Assembly (NCBI GenBank): GCA_958295845.1
Contig: OY282376.1
Location: 1-64,000, forward strand
Source of the DNA: Caldilineaceae bacterium
GTDB taxonomy: Bacteria > Chloroflexota > Anaerolineae > Caldilineales > Caldilineaceae
Direction of reading: 5' to 3'
DNA: 64,000 nucleotides
The translations under genes were made by a program, and so were the position numbers. Shown here piece by piece: positions 52,801 through 60,607 of the stretch (position 1 is the stretch's first letter; each line of letters begins with the position of its first letter). The notes under the pieces are model-generated. The model did not search any database, was not told the DNA's origin, and was given only the letters and a program-made list of their open reading frames with translations.

Positions 52801-54979
52801 AGGGAAACACTTGCACTCGGTTCTCCTCTCGGGTCAGCAGAACCGCCTCTTCCAGCCAAGCGACTGCGGTGCGCACACGCGTGTCGTCGGTGGTGGAATC
52901 TCGCTCAAATGCTTTGTCTTCGTCCTCACCGAGGATCTCGCCTGCAGTCGCCACCACCTCCCCTTCTAAGCGTTTTTTGCGGTCCAGGTTTCGCAGCGCC
53001 CTTAAGACGCCATGGATTTCCCGTCGCGTGAGCCGTGAGCGGGCCGACATGCCGAACTGCCGCTCCACATCGTCTTGTGTGTAGAGCAGAACGCAACGCG
53101 CCGCCTGCTGGTCACGACCGGCGCGACCTGCTTCCTGCAGATAGTTTTCCAGGGACCCGGGAATGTCGGCATGGATTACCAACCGCACGTCCGGCTTGTC
53201 GATACCCATGCCAAAGGCGTTGGTGGCGGTGATGACTCGCAGTTCGCCTCCGATAAAGTTCTCCTGTACGGTTTTCTTCGTTTCCGGCGGCACTCCTGCA
53301 TGGAAGTAGTCCGCCTCCATTCTCTTTTCCTGCAGGAACTCCGCCAGTTCTTCGGTCTGCCTCCGTGTTGCGCAATAGACGATGGCGCCTCCCGGCTGAT
53401 CCGCCGGCAAATCGGCCATCAGAATCTGGTGGACATGGGCGTGCTTTTCCCCTCTACTGGTCTTGACCACAACGAATTCCAAGTTATTTCGTTGGGCTCC
53501 GCCGTCGAAGATCTTTAATTCGATGCCAAGCTCTTTCTGAAAGTAATCAACGATACCGTTTTTCACATCAGGCTTGGCTGTGGCGGTCAGACACAATACC
53601 GGAGGGATTGGTTCTTCTCCTGCGCGCTCGCGGATGAAGCGTCCCACGTAGCGGTAATCGGGCCGGAAGTCGTGCCCCCACTCCGAAAGGCAGTGGGCCT
53701 CGTCCATCACCCAGGCACCGATCTCCCGTTGATCCAGGACGCGGCGTAGGGAGACGCTACGCAGTTGCTCCGGCGAAATTAAGAGGATGCCGGCATCCCC
53801 CAGCCGCACCTGGTCCAGCGCATCTGCACGCTCGGGCATCGACAGAAGCCCGTTGACGGTGACGCAGCGGTCGATGCCCTGCCTCTCCAGCCCTGTCACC
53901 TGGTCGGCCATGAGTGCGACCAAGGGGGATATCACCACCGTCAGCGCGCCTGTTTTGTCGTAGCGGGATAGGGCGGGGATCTGATAGCAGAGCGATTTGC
54001 CCGCGCCCGTGGGCAGGATTGCCATCAGATGTTCGCCCGCCATCGCCGCTTCGATGACGGACTGCTGTATAGGCCGTCCGGCTTCGTCCGTCGGCTCTGG
54101 GCGGAAGTCGGCAAAGCCGAACCAGCGAGTCAGTTCCTTGCGGGCGTCGTGTCGTTCCCTGCACCAGTCGCAGGCAGGATCGGCGCAGGCGGTATCGCGC
54201 AGCCGGCGCACCAACCTCCCCGCTTCGGGAAATTGATGCCGCACCCAAGGGGGCATGACCGAGTTGCTTCCGGATACTGACAGCCACGCCAGCGCATAGG
54301 CCAGCGCCCAGCCGTGCCCAACAGCTTCTGTCATGAATTCACGGGCGTGTGTCTGGCAGGCGACTCCAGCCAGCAGGGCGCGGATTACCCCACTCGCTTC
54401 GGCGTTGGATGGCCGGCTGGAATCCCGTAGAGACGCAAAAACTTGATCGAATCCCACTCCGTTCCTGGATGTGGTCAACCAATGCCAGGCAGTCAACAGG
54501 TCCGGGCTTGTGTCCTGCAACGCTCGCTGTTGGTCGTGGAAGAGTTCCAAGGCCAGGTCGCAGTCCAGTTTCGGGTCGTTGATGCGTCCGCGTTTCAGCT
54601 GTCCGTCTTGGTAATGCTTGACCAGGTGGTGATAGGGGTTGCGGGGAAAGGCCAGAGGATTGAGCCTGAGTGTATCTACCGCGGGCAGCCGCAGCAGCCG
54701 CAAACGGGGATTTGCGGCTTGCAGATGGGGCAGATCGAAATCGATCAGATTGTGGCCCAGCAGAAAGTCCGCGCCATCGGCAAGATCGTCCAGCTTGCTC
54801 AATGCCGCGCCCAAGCCATCGCCGGCCCCGGGAAAGATTAGAGATTGACCGGTATCCGGACGCACCGCTGCAAATTTGTGAATGCGACGGTCCTGAACGC
54901 CGACTTCAAAATCCAGTGAGATGCAATCGAATGAACGACGGCTGTCTCCGTCAGGCGAACCTCTGGTGTTTCTCCCCAT
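49847..54979 (-). CDS. DEDD exonuclease - RecQ helicase - UvrD helicase fusion protein
   Basis: 1,710 residues in one frame. Residues 15-150: a DnaQ/RNase T-like exonuclease with D23-x-E25 (CISLDFEVG), LLGHNLIDFDLPHL (D80) and a final acidic helix (DPKLDCDLALELF). A Cys cluster follows (CADPACDWC, 265-273). Residues 310-640: RecQ motor with ILPTGAGKS (321-329), MDEAHCLSEWGHDFRPDY, TATNAFGMGIDKPDVR and QEAGRAGRD. The RecQ zinc-binding cysteines are absent. After a 450-residue helical linker comes a UvrD-like superfamily 1 motor: AGPGSGKT (1113-1120), LVDEYQDI (about 1235-1242), VGDDDQNIYAFSGA, LTAHRAKGLEFDHV and LYYVAMSRARQ. Two helicases and a nuclease in one chain suggest a self-contained DNA-end processing or defence machine. 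Confidence 0.93.
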   Translation of the reverse strand: MGRNTRGSPDGDSRRSFDCISLDFEVGVQDRRIHKFAAVRPDTGQSLIFPGAGDGLGAALSKLDDLADGADFLLGHNLIDFDLPHLQAANPRLRLLRLPAVDTLRLNPLAFPRNPYHHLVKHYQDGQLKRGRINDPKLDCDLALELFHDQQRALQDTSPDLLTAWHWLTTSRNGVGFDQVFASLRDSSRPSNAEASGVIRALLAGVACQTHAREFMTEAVGHGWALAYALAWLSVSGSNSVMPPWVRHQFPEAGRLVRRLRDTACADPACDWCRERHDARKELTRWFGFADFRPEPTDEAGRPIQQSVIEAAMAGEHLMAILPTGAGKSLCYQIPALSRYDKTGALTVVISPLVALMADQVTGLERQGIDRCVTVNGLLSMPERADALDQVRLGDAGILLISPEQLRSVSLRRVLDQREIGAWVMDEAHCLSEWGHDFRPDYRYVGRFIRERAGEEPIPPVLCLTATAKPDVKNGIVDYFQKELGIELKIFDGGAQRNNLEFVVVKTSRGEKHAHVHQILMADLPADQPGGAIVYCATRRQTEELAEFLQEKRMEADYFHAGVPPETKKTVQENFIGGELRVITATNAFGMGIDKPDVRLVIHADIPGSLENYLQEAGRAGRDQQAARCVLLYTQDDVERQFGMSARSRLTRREIHGVLRALRNLDRKKRLEGEVVATAGEILGEDEDKAFERDSTTDDTRVRTAVAWLEEAVLLTREENRVQVFPSSLRVSSKEEARNKIERASIPHAYRRQLMTITEKLIEADADEGITTDELMAQTGLTPEGVRKALDDLEQLGIASNDTVLTAFVHAGVNRSSQRRFLEAAELEQALIATMQEMAPDMSKGDTSILHLRLATQWLKDDGHTYALPERVRRIIRSIAADGRGEGGGGGSLGVQGNKVETLQVTLQREWGDLKKTAALRREAARRLLDHLLASLPQGSRGTDLLAETTLGKLLTAITSDLTLKSRVTHHDKIRDRALLWLHEQEVIRLNKGLAIFRPAMTIRLQQERRGFAETDFRSLKLHYDEQVLQIHVMAEFAEKGLGSMADALRLAMDYFSLPQEEFLLRWLPDRDRELSRQTTPESWRIVVESLNNPIQRRIVADNRERTNVLVLAGPGSGKTRVLVHRVAYLIRVRRENPRSILALAYNRHAAVEIRRRLADLIGDDARGIIVLTCHALAMRLTGASFSGRANQLDDEDFKTFLRQATSLLRGEGLPPEEADEMRTRLLAGFRWILVDEYQDIGPDEYNLISALAGRTLPEEDDKLSLFAVGDDDQNIYAFSGASVEFIRRFEEDYSARSFFLTDNYRSTTHIIEAANAVIAPARQRMKTEHPIQIDRTRRKDQDGGVWTELDSVAKGRVQILPVGGTPITQAQSTIAELKRLSGLTQDWDWSACAVVAREWSYLDPVRSLCELEGIPVQMANEEFSNVWHLRETRALVNWLRGRDTRLVKSEELKGWVDRLSPTPWTELLQEAIAEYELETGGAETAVDQFIEWLAEWGQELRRRQRGLLLLTAHRAKGLEFDHVVVLDGGWNRFNRREDADAPRRLYYVAMSRARQTLTLARLPGAHPFQDALRSNPSVLRRQVPTTLPPAEPELARQYRQLSLRDVFLSFAGYRHHSHPLHRAIAALSPGDPLQVRVSGNRWELLNCSEMVVGQLASNFEPPSGTRCTSAKVLAIATWSQEYSDPQYQRSLRCDTWEVVVPELVFEPNS

Positions 54980-55059
54980 TGTCCCTTATGGCACCAAGGT
55001 TGCGCCGCGGGGGACGACGGCTTCCGTCTACGTGCTCCTTACATCTTAGTTGCTCGGCC

Positions 55060-55155
55060 CTGCCTCGAACTCATAGACTTCGTCGAACATGAAGGCGAAG
55101 CTAGTGTAAGCGTACAGCGTCTGGCTCACGAATCACATGTTGGGATAGCGTTGAT
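55060..55155 (-). pseudogene. Remnant of a DUF6807/PmoA-like gene
   Basis: The minus strand reads RYPNM, a stop, then FVSQTLYAYTSFAFMFDEVY and EFEAG. This matches RYPNKWFIRQTPYACASFAF then MFDEVYEFEAG of the intact gene at 56117-57058. It is a partial copy about 1.1 kb from the intact gene, cut at both ends and interrupted by TGA. Confidence 0.8.
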
Positions 55156-55186
55156 CACCTGGTCGATTGTCTATGAACTCTGTTCG

Positions 55187-55519
55187 CTATTCCCTGGAAA
55201 CATTCCCACCTGACCCGACTGGCATCTTCTGCAGGACCGCGTAGTCTTTCGCAATGACTTCCTGAAAACTCTCGGAAATTCCGTGCCAGTCGAGCACGTC
55301 TACCAGAATAGGCAGGTCGGAATCCTCAAATGCTTCCTTCAGCCGCGCTAGCGTGTGCCGGTCCAATGCCGTAACGCCAACGATTGCGAGGTCGAGGTCG
55401 GAATAGACCTTTGCAGAACATGTCACGCGCGAACCGAAAACGCGCACTTCGCAAGCCGGCACGTGTTCCGCCAGAATCTGCATGACCGTTTTGAGGTGGT
55501 TTGGGCTCAGGTCAATCAT
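55187..55519 (-). CDS. MNT-type nucleotidyltransferase (MntA-like antitoxin)
   Basis: 110 residues. Minimal nucleotidyltransferase with the motif FGSRVTCSAKVYSDLDLAI; the Gly-Ser and the two Asp of SDLDLA are the nucleotide and metal site, and LVDVLDW gives the third acid. These proteins add AMP groups to, and so silence, a partner HEPN RNase. It overlaps the HEPN-like gene by 8 bases, the standard pairing. Confidence 0.88.
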   Translation of the reverse strand: MIDLSPNHLKTVMQILAEHVPACEVRVFGSRVTCSAKVYSDLDLAIVGVTALDRHTLARLKEAFEDSDLPILVDVLDWHGISESFQEVIAKDYAVLQKMPVGSGGNVSRE

Positions 55520-55934
55520 TGTGGGCTTCCAGCACTTTCAGCAGCTTCCGGGCGTCGTGCGTGAACCCTCTCACGGCTTCATAGACTTGCTGGGCCTTCT
55601 TGCGGTCATAGATATGGGAGGTTGTATTCCTGGCGTCGTGATGCCGCATCCAGCGGTCGACATCGGAGATAAGTCTATTCGCCGCGGAGAGGCGGTAGAG
55701 TTGACGCCTCGTCACGCCATCTGCGGTGTCGGAGGCGACGTTGGTATTCAGCCAGCGCGCCATCAGCTTCCAGGAGAGTTCGTAGGTTATCTCGAAATGC
55801 TTTACGACGCCGGCGCGAATGCCGATGCGCTCGATTTCACTCAGGCGCCCCATGCGGGCATCATCTTCGCTGGCTGTCAGCAGTTCATCCAGCGCTTCGA
55901 TCGAGTCTCTCAGATTGTCCAGATGAAGAGGCAT
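55512..55934 (-). CDS. HI0074-type HEPN protein, partner of the MNT nucleotidyltransferase
   Basis: 140 residues from the ATG at 55934 (MPLHLDNLRDSIEALDELL); the longer frame adds a leader not seen in the family. All-helical HI0074-like pattern: VKHFEITYELSWKLMARWL, then RRQLYRLSAANRLI, and the R-x-x-x-x-H signature region ARNTTSHIYDRKKAQQVYE. HEPN domains are RNase toxins or substrate-binding subunits. Together with the downstream gene it forms a MNT/HEPN toxin-antitoxin-type pair. Confidence 0.85.
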   Translation of the reverse strand: MPLHLDNLRDSIEALDELLTASEDDARMGRLSEIERIGIRAGVVKHFEITYELSWKLMARWLNTNVASDTADGVTRRQLYRLSAANRLISDVDRWMRHHDARNTTSHIYDRKKAQQVYEAVRGFTHDARKLLKVLEAHND

Positions 55935-56116
55935 GATCTGTCCATAGCAACTGAGTCGTTCCCGGACCAGATGAGCCTGGCCCCAAAAGTCGGACAACGA
56001 GCTAAGGTATATTGTGAAGCAATTTCCCCAGCAGGTGGACGGGAAGTTGAATTCTCAATAAGCGGCGACGACACGTACCTGCATTGCTGAAGCGCATCCC
56101 GCCTCCAACTCCCGCC

Positions 56117-57058
56117 TCAACTCCGCCACGCCTCAGCCGCGGCCTCCACCTGCCCCGCGTCCCAGTCGCCATTGGCGATCACCAGCCGGTACTGCTGCGT
56201 AATCGTCTCCCCGGCCTCGAACTCGTACACCTCGTCGAACATGAAGGCGAAGCTGGCGCAGGCGTAGGGTGTCTGGCGTATGAACCATTTGTTGGGATAG
56301 CGCAGGTTGGCGGGATGGTCGAGGAAGGCGAGTGTTGAGGCGTGGCCGTTGCCGTCGTGGTGGCCGGTGTAGGCCAGCCAGGGTGCGGCCTCGCCCATGG
56401 CATCGGCGCCTTCGTGCCCGGCGGCGGTGATGATCTTGCCGTTGTCGAAGGAGCGCGGGCCACGCCAGAAGAGCCCGCCGTAACCTGCCAGCGGACGCCC
56501 TTCTGTCGTCGGCGAGCAGATGCGCAGCGTCTCGCCGCGCACGTTGTGCAGGCTGGTCGTGAAGTCCAGCGCCCAGTAGCCGGCGTCGGGGTCGACGGTC
56601 TCCACGGCAATGCCCCGCGTCTCGTCGATCCAGTGCTCGCCGGCCTGCGTGATCCAGGAGAGTTTCTCGGTGGCGGCGAAGCGGTTGTCGTCCACCTCGA
56701 TCGAGTCCCAGCCGTCGTGGCGCTGGGTCCCGTTGTTGGGCAGGTCGACGTAGCCCTCATCGTGGCGGTAGCTGCCCCCGCCCCAGAAGTTTTGGCCGTC
56801 CAGGTGGGCGATCGTCATCTGGATACCCTTGTGCCAGACGTGGTCATGCGGGCGGTAGTTGGTGATCAGGTCACCGGCCAGCGTGTTGACGGGGTGGAAG
56901 AAGGGCTTGGGCGACTCGGACTGGGGCATGTCCGGATCATAGATGTAGCGGAAGAGCGTCACGGTATCCCACTTCAGCTCAAGCGAGGCGAAGCCGGGCG
57001 TGCGGTGACTGTGCGCGGGCGTCTTTTCGTTGCGTGTATGGGTAAGAGCGAGAGCCAT
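56117..57058 (-). CDS. DUF6807 / PmoA-like family protein
   Basis: 313 residues, ATG with GAGGTTCT. Typical pattern: LFRYIYDPDMPQSESPKPFF, HPVNTLAG, NYRPHDHVWHKGIQM, NFWGGGSYRH, GYGGLFWRGPR and YRLVIANGDWDAG at the end. The family (DUF6807, sometimes named PmoA although unrelated to methane monooxygenase) is predicted to have a beta-sandwich like galactose mutarotases and usually sits beside Gfo/Idh/MocA oxidoreductases and sugar isomerases, as here at 33-41 kb. Function is unproven. Confidence 0.88.
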   Translation of the reverse strand: MALALTHTRNEKTPAHSHRTPGFASLELKWDTVTLFRYIYDPDMPQSESPKPFFHPVNTLAGDLITNYRPHDHVWHKGIQMTIAHLDGQNFWGGGSYRHDEGYVDLPNNGTQRHDGWDSIEVDDNRFAATEKLSWITQAGEHWIDETRGIAVETVDPDAGYWALDFTTSLHNVRGETLRICSPTTEGRPLAGYGGLFWRGPRSFDNGKIITAAGHEGADAMGEAAPWLAYTGHHDGNGHASTLAFLDHPANLRYPNKWFIRQTPYACASFAFMFDEVYEFEAGETITQQYRLVIANGDWDAGQVEAAAEAWRS

Positions 57059-57065
57059 AGAACCT

Positions 57066-57105
57066 CAGTGGTCGGTGGTCAGTGGTTGGTGGTCAGTGGG
57101 TGGGT
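57066..57105. repeat. 7-bp GTGGTCA-type tandem repeat
   Basis: About five heptamers (CAGTGGT, CGGTGGT, CAGTGGT, TGGTGGT, CAGTGGG) between the DUF6807 start and the gatB stop. A second short A-rich repeat (GAAAACT, about four copies) follows at 57131-57160, partly reaching the gatB stop. Confidence 0.8.
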
Positions 57106-57151
57106 CGCGAGCGCCCCGGGTGGGGTGTCACTGAAAACTAGAAACTGAAAA

Positions 57152-58627
57152 CTAAAAACTATCAAGCATCTCCTGCAGGCGTTGGCGCGCCGCTTGCGGG
57201 TCGGCCTTGCCCTTGGTGGCTCGCATCATCTGGCCCATGAAGAAGCCGAACAGCTTCTTTTCGCCGCCGCGGTAGCGGGCCAGCTCGTCCGGGTTGCTGT
57301 CGAAGGCTTCCTGCACGGCGACGTCGATGACGTCCGTATTGCTGACCATTGCCAGCCCTTCGCGCTCGACGACGGCCTGCGGATCGTCTCCGCTACTGTA
57401 CATTGACTCCAGCACTTTCTTGCCGGTGTTGGCGTTGATTTCGCGGGCATCCACCATCTGCACCAGCGCGGCCAGCTGCTGCGGCTGCACGCGCGTGTCG
57501 GCGATCTGCCTCAAGTCCTGGCCCTCGCCGTCGGCATAGAGCAGGCGGAACAGCTCGTCGGTGATCCAGTTGGCCATGCGCTGCGGTTTGCCGTCCTCCT
57601 GGCCGTAGGCGGTTACGGCGGCCTCGAAGTAGTCGGCCACCGCCTTCTCGGCAGTGATGGCGCCGGCATCGGCCGGGCGCAAGGACCACGTCTGCCGGTA
57701 GCGCTGCTCCTTGGCGTCCGGCAGCTCGGGCAGCGTGTGTGCGGTCTCCTCCACCCACTGGCGGTCGACCACCAGCGGCGGCAGGTCCGGTTCGGGGAAG
57801 TAGCGGTAGTCCTCGCTGCTCTCCTTCGAGCGCTGCAGGACGGTGCGCTGGCGGTCTTCGTCCCAGCCCATGTTGACCTGCTCGATCACGCCGCCGCTGT
57901 TCAGCACATCGGCCTGGCGCTCGGCCTCGTAGGCGATGGCGCTGCGCACGGCGCGCAGGCTGTTGAGATTCTTCACCTCGACCTTGGTGCCGAACTCGCC
58001 GCGGGCGGCCTGCTCCGTCGTGCGTACGCTGATATTGGGTTCGCAGCGCAGCGCGCCCTCCTCCATGTTGCCGCTGTTGACGCCCAGATAGCGCAGGATC
58101 GAGCGCAGCTTAGTCAGGAAGGCGTAGGCCTCGTCGGCGCTGGCGATGTCGGCCTCGGTGACGATCTCCATCAGCGGCATCCCGGCCCGGTTCAGGTCGA
58201 CCAGCGTATGCAGCCCCGCGTGCGTGTTCTTGCCCGTGTCCTCTTCCAAGTGGGCACGGTGGATGCGGATGCGTTTGACGTTGCCGTCGGGCAGTTCGAT
58301 CTCGACCCAGCCGTTGCGGCACAGTGGGAGCTCGTACTGGGAGATCTGATAGCCCTTGGGCAGGTCCGGGTAGTGGTAGTTCTTGCGTGCGAAGACCGCT
58401 GTTTCCGCGATCTCGCAGTTGAGCGCCAGCCCGGTGCGGATCGTTGCTTCGACCGCGGCGCGGTTGCTCACCGGCAGCGCGCCGGGCAGGCCCAGGCAGA
58501 CCGGGCAGGTGTGCGTATTGGGCGGCGCGCCCTGGTAGTCGGCGCTGCAGCGGCAGAACATCTTCGTCTTCGTCAACAGCTGCGCGTGGACTTCCATGCC
58601 CACGACGACGTTGTATTCCTGTGTCAA
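57152..58627 (-). CDS. gatB: Asp-tRNA(Asn)/Glu-tRNA(Gln) amidotransferase subunit B
   Basis: 491 residues starting at TTG (58627) with GAGAGGA eight bases upstream; no ATG fits. Signatures: [18 protein letters not shown] with the cysteines of the zinc site, [63 protein letters not shown] and the YqeY-like tail ending [20 protein letters not shown]. GatB phosphorylates the mischarged Glu or Asp and works with GatA and GatC, which are not in the window. Confidence 0.97.
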   Translation of the reverse strand: MTQEYNVVVGMEVHAQLLTKTKMFCRCSADYQGAPPNTHTCPVCLGLPGALPVSNRAAVEATIRTGLALNCEIAETAVFARKNYHYPDLPKGYQISQYELPLCRNGWVEIELPDGNVKRIRIHRAHLEEDTGKNTHAGLHTLVDLNRAGMPLMEIVTEADIASADEAYAFLTKLRSILRYLGVNSGNMEEGALRCEPNISVRTTEQAARGEFGTKVEVKNLNSLRAVRSAIAYEAERQADVLNSGGVIEQVNMGWDEDRQRTVLQRSKESSEDYRYFPEPDLPPLVVDRQWVEETAHTLPELPDAKEQRYRQTWSLRPADAGAITAEKAVADYFEAAVTAYGQEDGKPQRMANWITDELFRLLYADGEGQDLRQIADTRVQPQQLAALVQMVDAREINANTGKKVLESMYSSGDDPQAVVEREGLAMVSNTDVIDVAVQEAFDSNPDELARYRGGEKKLFGFFMGQMMRATKGKADPQAARQRLQEMLDSF

Positions 58628-58812
58628 TTGCGGCGTCCTCTCGGTGAATCCGTGTGCTTCACGTTTCTCGTCTTTAAGTTTCGACGGAGCGTTGCCAATC
58701 GTGTTCGTTCGGCCTGTCTTTCTGTTTTCCAGTCACTCTTCCTCTGGCATCTCTGCTGGCTCCTGTCCGTCGAGATGGTCTTCACCTGGAAATGGCATGA
58801 CCAGCATCGACA

Positions 58813-59838
58813 TTACAAATCTTCAAGGGAGGCAAGCAGGACCAGGACCAGCGCCGCCGTGTCTCCCAGCAGCACCGGATTGATGAACTCAATCGTATCG
58901 CCTCGGGTGTTGATGCGTGACTTGTCGTTGCCGGAGAAACTAATAACCGGAATCTCGGCGGAGTGCCTGAAAGGGAAATGATCGCTACCGCTGTAACCCT
59001 CGGTGATGCTCGTATAGGACACTCCCTCTCTGCTGGCGACTACTGATACATGACTGGTCAACCATCTGTCGCCCGGTCCCCGCAAAAATGTGCCGGATCC
59101 CACTGAATCCAGGTTGATCATGATCTTGATGTCGTCTGACTCTTCTTCGGTCAACTGGCGCACGTAATACCGACTGCCGTTCATACCGGTTTCCTCCGAG
59201 CCAAAGGCGATAATCCGCAGTGTGAACGGAAGAACCGATACCATCTGGCTTGACCAGGGCGGTTGCGCCAACCTCTCCGCCACCGCGAGCAGCACGCCTA
59301 CCCCGGAAGCGTTATCGTTGGCGCCAACTGAGTGCCTTACCGTGTCGTAGTGTGCTCCCAGGATAACCACGCCTTCGCCCTGACCAGGAAGTTCAAGGAT
59401 TATATTACTGGAATTCCTCTGGAGAGACCCTATCCACACTTGAAAATCCTGCATCTCCGGGCTGTAGCCGAACCCGGTAAAGCGGTCCATCAGGAGCTCT
59501 GCGGCCTTCGATTCCTCTGCCGTGGCGCTCTGCCGCCACCCCACTTCTCTCGCCAACTCGCACAGGTGGCCGAACGCGGCAATGGCAAGAGCCTTACGAT
59601 CGGCGACGCTGAATCTCGCGGTCGCGGGCGGCGAACCGACATCGGACAGTGTCTCCTGCGCTGTTTCTTCGAGTTCCGTGCAGGACGGTCCCGTTGCGAC
59701 GTATGGTCTTGTACTTGTGGGGCCGTGGGCGAGATAGTGAGCAATCTGATCATCGATGGGCCTACAGGCTACCAGCAGAATCGCTGCGAGAAGGAAAAGC
59801 CCTACCAGTGAAAATCTCTTGAACTTCCAACCAGTCAT
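58813..59838 (-). CDS. M28-family aminopeptidase, lipoprotein
   Basis: 341 residues from the second ATG (59838), which has GCAGGG upstream; the frame opens five codons earlier. Lipobox LLVAC near residue 26. The M28 site: VILGAHYDTVRHSVGANDNA (His, Asp and Asp zinc ligands), LRIIAFGSEETGMNGS (Glu pair), MINLDSVGSG (Asp) and a late His in YSGSDHFPFRHS. It cuts N-terminal amino acids from peptides outside the cytoplasm with two zinc ions. Encoded alone. Confidence 0.92.
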   Translation of the reverse strand: MTGWKFKRFSLVGLFLLAAILLVACRPIDDQIAHYLAHGPTSTRPYVATGPSCTELEETAQETLSDVGSPPATARFSVADRKALAIAAFGHLCELAREVGWRQSATAEESKAAELLMDRFTGFGYSPEMQDFQVWIGSLQRNSSNIILELPGQGEGVVILGAHYDTVRHSVGANDNASGVGVLLAVAERLAQPPWSSQMVSVLPFTLRIIAFGSEETGMNGSRYYVRQLTEEESDDIKIMINLDSVGSGTFLRGPGDRWLTSHVSVVASREGVSYTSITEGYSGSDHFPFRHSAEIPVISFSGNDKSRINTRGDTIEFINPVLLGDTAALVLVLLASLEDL

Positions 59839-60246
59839 CGCACCCTGCCTCATTGGCGTTTTCCAGCGCTGGAGAGCCTTGCCGTATTGCCTTACTATAT
59901 GTGAGATAGCCTGAATTCCGAATGAACGAACACCTTTTCCATCTGGGAAGACGGGCCTCTCGCCAAGAGATCAGCAGAGATAGGTGCTCGATGACGGGTG
60001 CTATTGGGAGCAAGCACAGATATCATTCCAGGCGACCTGCTCCCTTTTGCCCGAAATCATAGCATAGGGCCAATACCGGAACAAAGATAGACGGCAGACC
60101 CGACCGTATCCATGGGCGGGCGACAGCGAACTGCGAGGGCGCGGAACTGCAGGGGAACTGCAGGGGAACTGCGGGGGAAACTGCAGGGGTTAGGGGCTGA
60201 GATAGCGGGTGAGGAGGTAGACACTGTTGGCTAAACACCATTCTCT
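59839..60246. other. Intergenic region with an 11-bp tandem repeat
   Basis: No supported gene. GGAACTGCAGG occurs about four times in a row at 60142-60188, the last copies with small changes. The same AACTGCAG string is part of the 139-bp units at 19 kb. The region leads into the dispersed element copy 2. Confidence 0.6.
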
Positions 60247-60485
60247 AGACACGTTGCCGGGGAAGAATACGCACGGTGGTCTAGTAAGGGCGGGGCGTTG
60301 CGGGGGCGCAGCCCCCGCACAAGGGAGGGCCGAAGGCCCGAACGCCCAAATGCAAGGAGAGAGCGAAGAGGAGAGAGGAGAGAGTGACACCGATTGGGCT
60401 GACGGAGATTGGGACTGGAGATGATGGTGGCTTGGTGGCGACGAGAGGTATACGAGAGGTCATCCCCGACTTGGGATGCACCCAC
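60247..60485 (+). repeat. Dispersed structured element, copy 2
   Basis: Same family as 19434-19665. The core folds cleanly: outer stem GGGCGTT (60293-60299) with AACGCCC (60341-60347); hairpin 1 GCGGGGGC (60300-60307) with GCCCCCGC (60311-60318), loop GCA; hairpin 2 GGGCC (60327-60331) with GGCCC (60335-60339), loop GAA. This is a compact three-way junction. It ends 123 bases before the transglycosylase start, in the same orientation relative to the gene as copy 1. Confidence 0.65.
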
Positions 60486-60607
60486 TTCCTGCCTCATATT
60501 GACACAGGCCAACCCCCCTGCTACCATTATCGAATGACCGGCGGGCCCATTGACGTAAGCGTGCAAGCAGACACAGGACGCCTCTCGCGGACTGATCATA
60601 CCCTGCG

